Positions 28,842-36,208 of a stretch of 64,000 bases of DNA are shown one piece after another. The position numbers were made by a program, and so were the translations under genes. Within the stretch, counting starts at the first letter, position 1, and each line of letters starts with the position of its first letter. The stretch is from Chrysogorgia sp. JL179-B06 (Eukaryota > Cnidaria > Anthozoa > Scleralcyonacea > Chrysogorgiidae): NCBI GenBank assembly GCA_035772405.1, contig JAYKKM010000504.1, positions 1,362,001 through 1,426,000 on the forward strand. The letters are read 5' to 3'. The notes under the pieces were generated by a model that was given only the letters and a program-made list of their open reading frames with translations, was not told the origin of the DNA and did not search any database.

Positions 28842-29403
28842 TTATAATAATTCGTCTAATAACAACGTATCACGCTTTACATCAAATAAACTAATCTGTT
28901 TTTTTTGCATAATACCTAAAACGTTACACAACTTTTTATGTTGTTTTTGGGTTTTTACTTTACAATCTATTTTTCTTTCTAAAAAAGCATGTAAAGCTTT
29001 CCCTATTCGACCATTACCATCAGAAAAAGGATGAATGCTTTCAAAAATAAAATAGATTAATACAGAAATATTTTTTTGTAAATAATTTTCTATGTAAAAT
29101 TCATTTAAACGTTTCATATATAAATTAATATAAAGAGGATCAACTCCTTCATGTGTACCGACATATCGTTTTTTTTTCACTGAAATTGCCAGCATCCATT
29201 AAATGATACATACATTTTTCATGAATATTTTTACAAAATTGTCTTATTGATAAGGATTTAACTGTTTGTTCCATATACATTTTCCGAAAGATAAAGCAAA
29301 ATCTCGCACATTTCATGTAAAAATCTTTTTCATTTTCGTCTTCTTCCATTCGTATAACATCATAAGCAAAAATTTTAAATTTTATAAATTCACTTAATCC
29401 CAT
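28842..29403 (-). pseudogene. Fic-domain protein, frameshifted
   Basis: The N-terminal frame runs from 29403 (MGLSEFIKFKIFAYDV) to 29149 and the C-terminal frame from about 29195 to 28842. They meet at nine T residues on the plus strand (29169-29177), so one indel separates them. The core Fic motif is HPFSDGNGRIGKAL, with the catalytic His present and the final Arg of HxFx(D/E)GNGRxxR replaced by Lys. An upstream VGTHEG-type loop matches the usual flap region. Fic enzymes transfer AMP or other nucleotide moieties to protein hydroxyls. In a Polinton this would be an accessory effector or host-modifying enzyme, which is inference. Confidence 0.8.
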
Positions 29404-29644
29404 TGTTTATTCTGTAAGATTTTTCCATATAACAGGGTTTCTTTTCTCTTTTCATAATATATTGGATCGGAACATTATGTGCTGTTTATATATGTATAAT
29501 TCAGCAATTCCAACGTATATCGCATCAAGCATTTCACGTTACAACTTTTGATATTAATTGAATCTTCATAAATTCTTGTAAATGAAGTCAACAAACAAAA
29601 AACAAATAATATACAAATTTTTTGGAATGTAAAAACCATTTTTT
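29404..29644. promoter_or_regulatory. Intergenic promoter region of the Fic gene
   Basis: About 240 bp without a frame between the array and the Fic gene. No clear motif beyond AT-rich, TATA-like tracts (for example tatatatgtata at 29488-29499) is seen. Confidence 0.3.
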
Positions 29645-30031
29645 TTAATAACGATGTTTAAAGTTTTTTTTCAAATCTTTCTTTTTTATATTTTGTTTAA
29701 CTACAATAAAACCCTTGTCCTTCTCTATTATTCGAACAGCTTTCCCGACTAATGAGCTTGCATCGTTATCAATATCGGTTATTATAGTTTTTCCACCAAA
29801 TATTGTTTCGTCATAATTCATAACCTCAACTTTTACATTATATTTAGAATAATGCCTCATTATTCGATGTTTATTTTTATTGCATTCAAGTAATTTTAAT
29901 TGATATATAGGTCTTGAACCAGTTATAGATAATGGTGAAAGATGTTCCTGATCTTCGAAATATTTCGTGTCTTTTCGCTCATTCTTTGCACGTCGAAACC
30001 AAATTGCACCATGTTCATCATGTCTGCTCAT
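29645..30031 (-). CDS. Array protein (YTY/GK family), divergent member
   Basis: An intact 128-aa frame starting MSRHDEHGAIWFRRAKNERK. Residues about 42-105 follow the array pattern: LKLLECNKN, a YNVKVEV strand, GGKTIITDIDNDASSLVGKAVRI, then a basic tail. Its 4-bp overlap (ATGA) with the next gene shows co-expression. The N-terminal 40 residues are unique. Function unknown. Confidence 0.6.
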   Translation of the reverse strand: MSRHDEHGAIWFRRAKNERKDTKYFEDQEHLSPLSITGSRPIYQLKLLECNKNKHRIMRHYSKYNVKVEVMNYDETIFGGKTIITDIDNDASSLVGKAVRIIEKDKGFIVVKQNIKKKDLKKNFKHRY

Positions 30032-30363
30032 TTTTCACTCCACATTTCAATTTTATATGTTGAATTGTTAATTTGAGCGTCTTTATATTTGAAGAGTGAT
30101 AAATCTGTGGTTGAAAAACTTTTTACATATTCTTTAGATCCATTTTTTCTTTCCAAGAATAAATATATTTCAAACATTTGAAATGATTGACAAACGGGTA
30201 TTGATGATTCAATTTTCTTACACGCTGATAATTGTATTTTCCCTGTATATTCTGGTTCACCTGTAACTTGTATTATTTGATTATAGCACATAAATTTATA
30301 TATATCATCATCGTTAAAATGATTAGATAGAGTCGTTATTAATTCACGAGCAGTCATTTTCAA
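30028..30363 (-). CDS. Array protein, divergent member, 111 aa
   Basis: An intact frame starting MKMTARELITTLSNHFNDDD. It keeps the general plan: an N-terminal helix like RELITTL, IQLSACKKI, a strand FEIYLFLER and a final VKSFSTTDLSLF segment, but similarity to the family is weak. It overlaps the 29645 gene by 4 bp. Function unknown. Confidence 0.55.
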   Translation of the reverse strand: MKMTARELITTLSNHFNDDDIYKFMCYNQIIQVTGEPEYTGKIQLSACKKIESSIPVCQSFQMFEIYLFLERKNGSKEYVKSFSTTDLSLFKYKDAQINNSTYKIEMWSEK

Positions 30364-30527
30364 AAACTAATAAAAAATTCACAACACACACCCCGTTTTA
30401 TAACATACAAAAAACAGTTTTTTTTATTTCTTATAAAAATAATTACAAAAATATTTTTCTTAACAAGTTCATCTTCTAAGAGTTTGTGTGAAAGATCATT
30501 TATTTTTTTTCACCAACTTATACATTT

Positions 30528-30896
30528 CTAGATGTTCATAAAAATTTTTATAAACACTACATATTCCTTGATAAGATCATCGTCCTTTTGAAGGGGTTGG
30601 TGGTAAGGATTGTATTGATGCAATATCGTTGTTTTAAAAAGCCATATATCTTTTTCTGGAGATAATCTGAATCTTGTAGCTGTTTTTACCAAATGATTAA
30701 GTTGGGATTCTTTATTATCATCTTTAAAATAGCAATCATAGGCGGTATAAACACATCCATATTTATAAAGTGTATGTTCACGCCAATGCATCAACTTTAA
30801 ATTGGAATCTTGATAATCATCTACCAAGAGTTTCAAAGATACATAAAAACAATCATCCTCATCAATTTCAGACATTTTTTTCACCAACTCATTCAC
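30528..30896 (-). CDS. Array-region hypothetical protein, 122 aa
   Basis: An intact frame starting MNELVKKMSEIDEDDCF. It has LKLMHWREHTLYKYG followed by YDCYFKDDN and a LVKTATRFRL segment, possibly a further, remote member of the array family. It ends DDLIKEYVVFIKIFMNI. Function unknown. Confidence 0.5.
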   Translation of the reverse strand: MNELVKKMSEIDEDDCFYVSLKLLVDDYQDSNLKLMHWREHTLYKYGCVYTAYDCYFKDDNKESQLNHLVKTATRFRLSPEKDIWLFKTTILHQYNPYHQPLQKDDDLIKEYVVFIKIFMNI

Positions 30897-30902
30897 GGGG
30901 TA

Positions 30903-31079
30903 TCATTGCATGTGAATAGTTTCCTTTATTTTTACTCCTTTATATAGAAGTGATGGTGAAGTTCCACTAAAAACCCAAACGTTAGCAACAAATTCTTTTT
31001 TTTTAATTCCAATATATTTGAGTGGAGAAAATTTTCCATTAAAAACCCAACAATCATTCTTTTCAATCTTTTTTTCCAT
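30903..31079 (-). CDS. Small protein with two internal WVF repeats, 58 aa
   Basis: An intact frame starting MEKKIEKNDC, overlapping the stop of the 31315 gene as TAATG. It is an internal duplication: WVFNGKFSPLKYIGIKKKE followed by WVFSGTSPSLLYKGVKIKE. The repeat makes a real coding sequence likely despite its size. No family is recognised. Confidence 0.5.
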   Translation of the reverse strand: MEKKIEKNDCWVFNGKFSPLKYIGIKKKEFVANVWVFSGTSPSLLYKGVKIKETIHMQ

Positions 31080-31315
31080 TATTCTATTTCTTTAAATTGT
31101 ATAAACCGTCCTTTCAAACGTGTACAGTCGTTTGTTACATAGGTATATATATACTGATCATCGCTACCCATTTCACATAAGTATACTAATAACTTATAAC
31201 ACGGTTTAAAAATATCTTTAAAATCATCGTCTTTTACACATGATAATAACATCATATTAGATTTTTTATAAATCTCTGCAAGATGTTCTGGGGGTACATA
31301 ATTCGGATCATCCAT
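31079..31315 (-). CDS. Array protein (YTY/GK family), 78 aa
   Basis: An intact frame starting MDDPNYVPPEHLAEIYKKS. The family plan is clear: a proline before an N-terminal helix (PPEHLAEI), MMLLSCVKD, CYKLLVYL, then QYIYTYVTNDCTRLKGRFI. Members at 31714, 31974, 32233 and 34148 share the pattern. The fold is probably a small beta-barrel. Function unknown. Confidence 0.65.
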   Translation of the reverse strand: MDDPNYVPPEHLAEIYKKSNMMLLSCVKDDDFKDIFKPCYKLLVYLCEMGSDDQYIYTYVTNDCTRLKGRFIQFKEIE

Positions 31316-31431
31316 TGCTTTTTTTTAAATTCGCTATCATTCATTTTTCAAAAAATCAAAACACACTTTTTTATAGCAAACAAAACAGTTTTTTTATTTT
31401 TCTTAATATTTACAGGGTTATAGATAAGAAA

Positions 31432-31692
31432 TTAAATGGTAACAAATAAATATTGTTCAGTAAGACGTACATTTTTACCCAATAAACGTACCATTGGTAA
31501 ATCAAATCTTATCGTATAATAACACCCATTACTTTCATCTTTAAAATATAAACGATACAATTGCAATTCTGTAATTATGCATCTGGGTTCTGTTTTGGGA
31601 AGCGGTATAGAGTCTAATAAACGTAATTTTGCTTGTGGAGTACATACTTCTTTTTTAAACTGAAATATATCCATTTCTTGGTACTGATTCAT
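31432..31692 (-). CDS. Array protein, divergent member, 86 aa
   Basis: An intact frame starting MNQYQEMDIFQFKKEVCTP. LRLLDS, LQLYRLYFKDES and YYTIRFDLPMVRLLGKNVRL align with the family core. It lacks the Tyr-Thr-Tyr triplet (reads YYTIRF). Function unknown. Confidence 0.6.
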   Translation of the reverse strand: MNQYQEMDIFQFKKEVCTPQAKLRLLDSIPLPKTEPRCIITELQLYRLYFKDESNGCYYTIRFDLPMVRLLGKNVRLTEQYLFVTI

Positions 31693-31713
31693 TTTCTCTC
31701 TTTAAATGTCTGT

Positions 31714-31950
31714 TTAAAATCTAACTGCAGTTCCAATCAGGTTTGTCTGATCATTTGATGAATAGGTATATATATATTTTGGAACCCCGTCGATTTTATC
31801 ATTTTGTAATAATATTTTGTATAGAAAATAATCATCAAACACCCCTACGGTATTTATTTTTTCACATTTTAATAAAATTAAATCTCCATCTCCATTGCCG
31901 GTCAGAACTTTTATAAAATCTTGGGGACGTATGAATGAGGGATTCTCCAT
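31714..31950 (-). CDS. Array protein (YTY/GK family), 78 aa
   Basis: An intact frame starting MENPSFIRPQDFIKVLTGNG. It shows the complete core: RPQDFIKVL, LILLKCEKI, FLYKILLQND, KYIYTYSSNDQTNLIGTAVRF, ending directly after the final strand. It and the 31974 and 32233 members form the best-conserved set. Function unknown. Confidence 0.7.
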   Translation of the reverse strand: MENPSFIRPQDFIKVLTGNGDGDLILLKCEKINTVGVFDDYFLYKILLQNDKIDGVPKYIYTYSSNDQTNLIGTAVRF

Positions 31951-31973
31951 CTCTCATAACAGCTGAATGTCTT

Positions 31974-32240
31974 TTATACAAATGTCGCAGTATTTATGTT
32001 GTTCTCTTTAAATTTCACCAACTTTCCAATATTCAACGTTTGATCAAAACGTGTGTAGGTATATAGTAACTTTTCATACTCCTTTTCACTCTCACAATGA
32101 AATACTACTTTATAAAATTGAACACTATCTTCAGGTTGGAATATAGTAACTTTATCACATCTTATTAACCTTACATTTCCCAAACTTTTTACTACATCTT
32201 TAGGGGTACAGAACAACATATGATTGTCTTGTTTATTCAT
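31974..32240 (-). CDS. Array protein (YTY/GK family), 88 aa
   Basis: An intact frame starting MNKQDNHMLFCTPKDVVKSL. Core: TPKDVVKSL, VRLIRCDKV, FYKVVFHCES, LLYTYTRFDQTLNIGKLVKF. Its 5 prime end overlaps the stop of the 32496 gene by 8 bp. Function unknown. Confidence 0.7.
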   Translation of the reverse strand: MNKQDNHMLFCTPKDVVKSLGNVRLIRCDKVTIFQPEDSVQFYKVVFHCESEKEYEKLLYTYTRFDQTLNIGKLVKFKENNINTATFV

Positions 32241-32496
32241 TTATCTTAAAAACTTCGCACGTAAAATCAATGAGCTCTCCAATTTTATCTGAATGATCGT
32301 CTTGCAAATAAGAATATATATACTTTTCACCATCCTTCATATCAGCTTTTAATAATATTTTATAAAAGACAGCTTTACCCTCCTCATGATGTAGAAGTGG
32401 AACTTTTGTACACTCTAGTAAAACCACTTTAACATTTTTCATTTTTTTTACAAGATATTGAGGTGGACAGAGCATGGGTGTGTTAGAAGACATTCT
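32233..32496 (-). CDS. Array protein (YTY/GK family), 87 aa
   Basis: The longer open frame begins at 32577, but I choose Met at 32496 (MSSNTPMLCPPQYLVKKM) because it aligns with the family N-terminus; the upstream extension overlaps the 32549 gene. Core: PPQYLVKKM, VVLLECTKV, FYKILLKADM, KYIYSYLQDDHSDKIGELIDF. Function unknown. Confidence 0.7.
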   Translation of the reverse strand, partial: RMSSNTPMLCPPQYLVKKMKNVKVVLLECTKVPLLHHEEGKAVFYKILLKADMKDGEKYIYSYLQDDHSDKIGELIDFTCEVFKINE

Positions 32497-32548
32497 TTCA
32501 CTGTAGACAACCAGAAGTAGAACTGATTTCAAACAATAAAAACAGCTT

Positions 32549-32803
32549 CTATTTATTAATATCCTTAATGAGCGCATCCATGTTAAAAAAATACCCTCCT
32601 TTTTGTTTTCTTTTTACTCCACCCCCAATCATCGCTTTTGACATTGCTATCCCAGGTTTTAAGATCCAATTAAGGAATCCTCCTTTTTGTTTTGTTTTTA
32701 TTTTCCTACCCCTCCGTCGTATTTGTTTTCTTTTTCTACGTCCAGCCCCAATTTGAAACCTATTCCTAGTGGGTAAATACAAACCACCTTTTTGTCTACC
32801 CAT
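32549..32803 (-). CDS. Small basic virion-type protein with three QKGG motifs
   Basis: An intact 84-aa frame starting MGRQKGGLYLPTRNRF. The motif occurs at RQKGGLYL, KQKGGFLNW and KQKGGYFF, separated by very basic stretches (AGRRKRKQIRRRGRK). A hydrophobic segment (WILKPGIAMSKAMIGGG) follows. Three evenly spaced GG sites suggest a polyprotein-like precursor of basic peptides cut by the adenain-like protease, similar in principle to adenovirus core-protein maturation. This is inference. It is the fourth such gene in the element. Confidence 0.65.
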   Translation of the reverse strand: MGRQKGGLYLPTRNRFQIGAGRRKRKQIRRRGRKIKTKQKGGFLNWILKPGIAMSKAMIGGGVKRKQKGGYFFNMDALIKDINK

Positions 32804-33009
32804 TATAATTTTTTATAGGTGAAAAATAATTCCTACACAACAACGATCGTTTTAATTCTAAATCTAACAATGTTTATATAGGAAAAACCATTTTTCTTTT
32901 AAAAAAACATTTTTTATTTTCTTTTTGTAGGAAAAAACAATACAATCGCTTCTTAACCCTCTATTTTGTAAAAAAATAAAAAACGAATTTTTGTTGTAAT
33001 AAAAATTTT

Positions 33010-33213
33010 TTATTCAATATTATATCTTTGTTTCCATCTTTTTATTCTATCGCTACATTTACAGTTATACATCAATTTAGTAGTAATTCTTCTCGAATAA
33101 ATTCTTTTACAAAATTCACAATAATGTTTGTTGACATTGCATTTGCTACATGTATAATGCATTACAAAATGTTCCCAGTATTGAACATGCATACCACAGT
33201 ACGAACAAAACAT
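33010..33213 (-). CDS. Cys-rich zinc-binding protein, copy 1, 67 aa
   Basis: An intact frame starting MFCSYCGMHVQYWEHFVMHY. CxxC pairs at CSYC, CSKC, CEFC and a C-x-C (CKC) plus His residues suggest two zinc sites. The basic C-terminus reads RIKRWKQRYNIE. It is a tandem duplicate of the next gene, with a near-identical first dozen residues and last 15 residues. Function unknown; small Cys-rich viral proteins often bind nucleic acid or ubiquitin machinery, but nothing here proves either. Confidence 0.7.
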   Translation of the reverse strand: MFCSYCGMHVQYWEHFVMHYTCSKCNVNKHYCEFCKRIYSRRITTKLMYNCKCSDRIKRWKQRYNIE

Positions 33214-33234
33214 CTTGTTTTAAGTATTAATTTT

Positions 33235-33438
33235 TTATTCAATATTATATCTTTGTTTCCATCTTTTTATTCTATCACTACATTTACAACTATACAACAA
33301 TTGAGTAGTAAGTAATCTTGAGTAATATCTTTTACAAAATTCACAATATTGTCTGTTGACATAGCATTTTCTACATGTATAATACATTGCAAAATGTTCC
33401 CAGTGTTTAACACCCATACAACAGTACGAACAAAACAT
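33235..33438 (-). CDS. Cys-rich zinc-binding protein, copy 2, 67 aa
   Basis: An intact frame starting MFCSYCCMGVKHWEHFAMYY, same length and Cys layout as the 33010 gene. The intergenic leader (tttttattcaatattatatctttg) is duplicated as well, so the unit of about 225 bp was copied with its 3 prime end. Substitutions are mostly conservative, implying coding constraint after duplication. Confidence 0.7.
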   Translation of the reverse strand: MFCSYCCMGVKHWEHFAMYYTCRKCYVNRQYCEFCKRYYSRLLTTQLLYSCKCSDRIKRWKQRYNIE

Positions 33439-33484
33439 CTTGTCTTAGGTATTATTTAACGTTTTTTAAAGATTGTTTTTGTAG

Positions 33485-33955
33485 TCAATTTTTTGTTACT
33501 TCTTCTTTCACAAGTCCCAAAACGTTTTTTTTAAGTTTGTTTTTTTGTTTCGACTCTCTTTTATATTTTGCTAATTTCAAAGATCTTTCGCGACTCCACT
33601 TTTTCCCTATTTTTCCACGTCGTTTTCCATATCGAATAAATGTAGAGGGTTCATAGGTTCTACCCTTACGATGGTAGAAATCTTCAGCATAGGATCGTAC
33701 AATCTCCCCACAGTGGGGTATTATCTTATCCCAAAAAAGACTATGGTCTGCTTCTTTAAGTATAACCACACCCTGAATATATCCATTACCTTTACTATCA
33801 TTTCCAGTTTCACGACTGCATTCAAAAAACGAAATTTTATCCAATTTAATTTTACAAGAAGGAGTGCCAATTAATTTCGCTTCCTTAAACAATTTATTAG
33901 ACCTTTCTTCACTACGACAAAGAAACGACCAAGTCTTTCGTCGGGGCATGTACAT
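33485..33955 (-). CDS. CRESS Rep-like (HUH) domain protein, copy 2, 156 aa
   Basis: I choose Met at 33955 (MYMPRRKTWSF) because it aligns with the start of the 11529 paralogue; 33988 is a longer option, and a TATA-like gatattaaaaaagg lies near 34005. Motif I-like KTWSFLC, motif II-like GNGYIQGVVILKE and motif III-like YHRKGRTYE are followed by TFIRYGKRR. The Y-x-x-K of motif III is present, but motif II reads YIQ instead of HxQ or HUH, so nicking is doubtful. The Lys-rich C-terminus (KQKNKLKKN) could bind DNA. The Rep assignment is inference from motif order and spacing. Confidence 0.5.
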   Translation of the reverse strand: MYMPRRKTWSFLCRSEERSNKLFKEAKLIGTPSCKIKLDKISFFECSRETGNDSKGNGYIQGVVILKEADHSLFWDKIIPHCGEIVRSYAEDFYHRKGRTYEPSTFIRYGKRRGKIGKKWSRERSLKLAKYKRESKQKNKLKKNVLGLVKEEVTKN

Positions 33956-34147
33956 CCTGAAGTAATACACAGTCCAAAATGATTTCACACACTCAGTTGA
34001 TCCTTTTTTAATATCCTGATTTCACAAAAATTCCACATGAGCAATAAAATCTTAATTTGTACAAAAAAAAGTATTATCATATGTTCCATCTTCCATAAAA
34101 AAAATATGTGATCCATATGTGATCTCACACACGTCATTTTTCACAAA

Positions 34148-34480
34148 TTAGGGATACATATAACAAGCAATTATACTTTTAACACCTTTTCCAATATGGT
34201 TCGATTGATCTATATGTGAATGAGTATATACATACTGGCGACCAAGCACTGGTAAATCACATAGGAATAATAATTTATAAAATTGATACTTGGTAGGAGC
34301 ATAATTAGGACGTAGCAAAGGAACTTCTTCACAATTTACCAACACAATTTCAACATGTTCTAAAACTGCAATAAAATCATCATTTGGACAATACAAAGCT
34401 TCATCTTGACACGGTATTCGCTTTCTTTTTGTAAAATATGTTTTATTCTCCATAAATGTAAAAATATGATCCTTCATCAT
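34148..34480 (-). CDS. Array protein (YTY/GK family), 110 aa
   Basis: An intact frame starting MMKDHIFTFMENKTYFTKRK; Met10 is an alternative start. After a basic N-terminal extension the core reads PNDDFIAVL, IVLVNCEEV, FYKLLFLCDL, QYVYTHSHIDQSNHIGKGVK. It is separated from the other members by the Cys-rich pair and Rep-like gene, showing that the family is dispersed. Function unknown. Confidence 0.65.
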   Translation of the reverse strand: MMKDHIFTFMENKTYFTKRKRIPCQDEALYCPNDDFIAVLEHVEIVLVNCEEVPLLRPNYAPTKYQFYKLLFLCDLPVLGRQYVYTHSHIDQSNHIGKGVKSIIACYMYP

Positions 34481-34510
34481 TTATCACAAATCCTTGTCTT
34501 TACACAACAA

Positions 34511-34867
34511 TCAAAAAATTAACCCTCTCCAAGGCTGCACGCGCATCATAACTAAATCCCCTATTACATTTCGTAATGTGTACGTTGAATCAAAATATAC
34601 TTGTTCGTGCAATTCAATCTCGGTATTTCTATCAATTATTGCAAGAAAATAATCTGAAGATACTTGCAGCTCCGTATTGAGATATGATTCTGGATTGAGA
34701 TCTTTTACTACTAACGCTCGAAGATAAGCACCAAAATGAATAGGGCATTCCTCGGGCATATACATCACAGCATAAAACATAGAATTCGTGCAATCACGAG
34801 CTAAACAAGCAACATTAAATATTTTAAGATGTAATAGATTTATTACTTCATCCTCTGATTCAGCCAT
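34511..34867 (-). CDS. Tandem-duplicated accessory protein, copy 1, 118 aa
   Basis: An intact frame starting MAESEDEVINLLHLKIFNVA. It is clearly paralogous to the 34902 gene: both share LARDC, YLRALVVKDLNPESYLNT, SSDYFLAIIDR or SSNYFLAIIDR and DSTYTLRN or DSTGTLRN. It has a longer loop (EIELHEQ) and a C-terminal extension. No family is recognised. Confidence 0.7.
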   Translation of the reverse strand: MAESEDEVINLLHLKIFNVACLARDCTNSMFYAVMYMPEECPIHFGAYLRALVVKDLNPESYLNTELQVSSDYFLAIIDRNTEIELHEQVYFDSTYTLRNVIGDLVMMRVQPWRGLIF

Positions 34868-34901
34868 GATTGTGATGGTAAACGGGATATAATCGATCTT
34901 C

Positions 34902-35207
34902 TTATATAATACGATCCCCCACAGTTATATTTCGTAATGTACCAGTAGAATCATAATATACATCGGTTTTTCGATCAATTATTGCAAGAAAATAATTTGA
35001 AGATACTTCCAGCTTCGTATTGAGATATGATTCTGGATTGAGATCTTTTACTACTAACGCTCGAAGATAAACATCAAAATTAATAGGATGGTCTTGCATA
35101 TAATCCACAGCATAAAACTTAGAATCCCTGCAATCACGAGCTAAACAACTACCCTTAAACATTTTAAGATGTAAAAGATCTATAACTCCAACATTTGATT
35201 CAACCAT
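34902..35207 (-). CDS. Tandem-duplicated accessory protein, copy 2, 101 aa
   Basis: An intact frame starting MVESNVGVIDLLHLKMFKGS, the outermost gene next to the right TIR. It is shorter than its neighbour because of a small internal deletion and a divergent C-terminus (RNITVGDRII). High identity between the two copies means a recent duplication. Function unknown. Confidence 0.7.
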   Translation of the reverse strand: MVESNVGVIDLLHLKMFKGSCLARDCRDSKFYAVDYMQDHPINFDVYLRALVVKDLNPESYLNTKLEVSSNYFLAIIDRKTDVYYDSTGTLRNITVGDRII

Positions 35208-35321
35208 GATTCTGATGATAAACGATATAGTCGCTTCTTTAAAATACTATTTGCTGAAACCTGAGTGTACAATCACATATATATCATTTGTTGATCTTCT
35301 TATATAAAGCTGAACGTATCT

Positions 35322-36163
35322 TACTTCCGGAAACGCCTTTTCCCAAAACCTTTTACAAAAAAATAATACCCTATTTACTTCCGGTATATCATCTTACACC
35401 TCATTCAAGTTCTGGTCGTCGTTGAGGTAACATCTCCGTCGCGCGCGCTCATTTCTTATTATTTTTTTTAAAAATACTTTTTTACAATTCCTTTTTTTTT
35501 TATAAAATACAATTCTACGTTCTATTTTTAAAAATATTTCAACCTTTTTTATATATTTTTATTTTTTTTTTAAAAATACTTTTTTACAATTCCTTTTTTT
35601 TTTATAAAATACAATTCTACGTTCTATTTTTAAAAATATTTCAACCTTTTTTATATATTTTTATTTTTTATTTTAAAATACTTTTTTTTTCAAATTCACA
35701 ATTCATATTTTTTTGGTTTTCCTATTTTTTTTTTAAAAATACTACTACTACTAATTCACATATATCTTATTATATATTTTTTCAAATATATATTTTTCCA
35801 ACCATTCACCTTTTTTTTCCAAAATACATTTTTTTAACTTCACTGCGCGTGGCGGCCATGTTTCCTTCCCGACGAAAAGGACAACTATCAACCAACAACA
35901 ACATCAATGTGTAAGGGATTGGCACTTGACTCTTAACCAATGATCAAATTGCAATAAGTATTGATTTGAATTGACTTCCCCTCCTGAACTATTAGTTATT
36001 AACTAGCTCACAGCTTGACTCATTTTGGGGCACCACCCTGGAAATACTGCGATACCCTTTTCTCTGATTGGTCAATTCAAATCAATACTGCATTCTCATT
36101 GGTTAAGAGCTAGTGCCAATCCCTTACACATTGTTAATATATATATATACATATATTACTACT
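35322..36163 (-). repeat. Polinton right TIR
   Basis: Reverse complement of 5941-6778, inner boundary at tacttccgg, outer end at attactact. Carries the mirrored 99-bp duplication and terminal palindrome (35905-36133). The last gene starts about 115 bp inside it. Confidence 0.93.
35905..36133. repeat. Internal palindrome within the right TIR
   Basis: Starts caatgtgtaagggattggca and ends with its near reverse complement tgccaatcccttacacattg; the mirrored version of 5971-6199. Contains three CCAAT boxes (aaccaatgatc, tgattggtc, tcattggtt). Confidence 0.85.
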
Positions 36164-36168
36164 ATTAT
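36164..36168. repeat. Target-site duplication, right copy (ATTAT)
   Basis: Matches 5936-5940 and directly abuts the right end of the Polinton. Confidence 0.7.
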
Positions 36169-36208
36169 CTACAGTATATTAAAAAGCTTCAAACAGTAAA
36201 CGGGCTAG

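Larger units (their letters stand above)
5941..36163. mobile_element. Polinton/Maverick (adintovirus-like) endogenous virus, 30.2 kb
   Basis: The element starts with AGTAGTAATATATG and ends with its reverse complement. It has about 840-bp TIRs and a 5-6 bp target duplication. It encodes all the hallmark Polinton proteins: family B polymerase, retroviral-type integrase, FtsK/HerA-type packaging ATPase, adenain-like protease, major capsid and a penton candidate. At about 30 kb it is longer than the usual 15-20 kb, mainly through accessory genes at both ends. Some core genes carry single lesions, so this copy is probably not autonomous as written. Confidence 0.95.
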
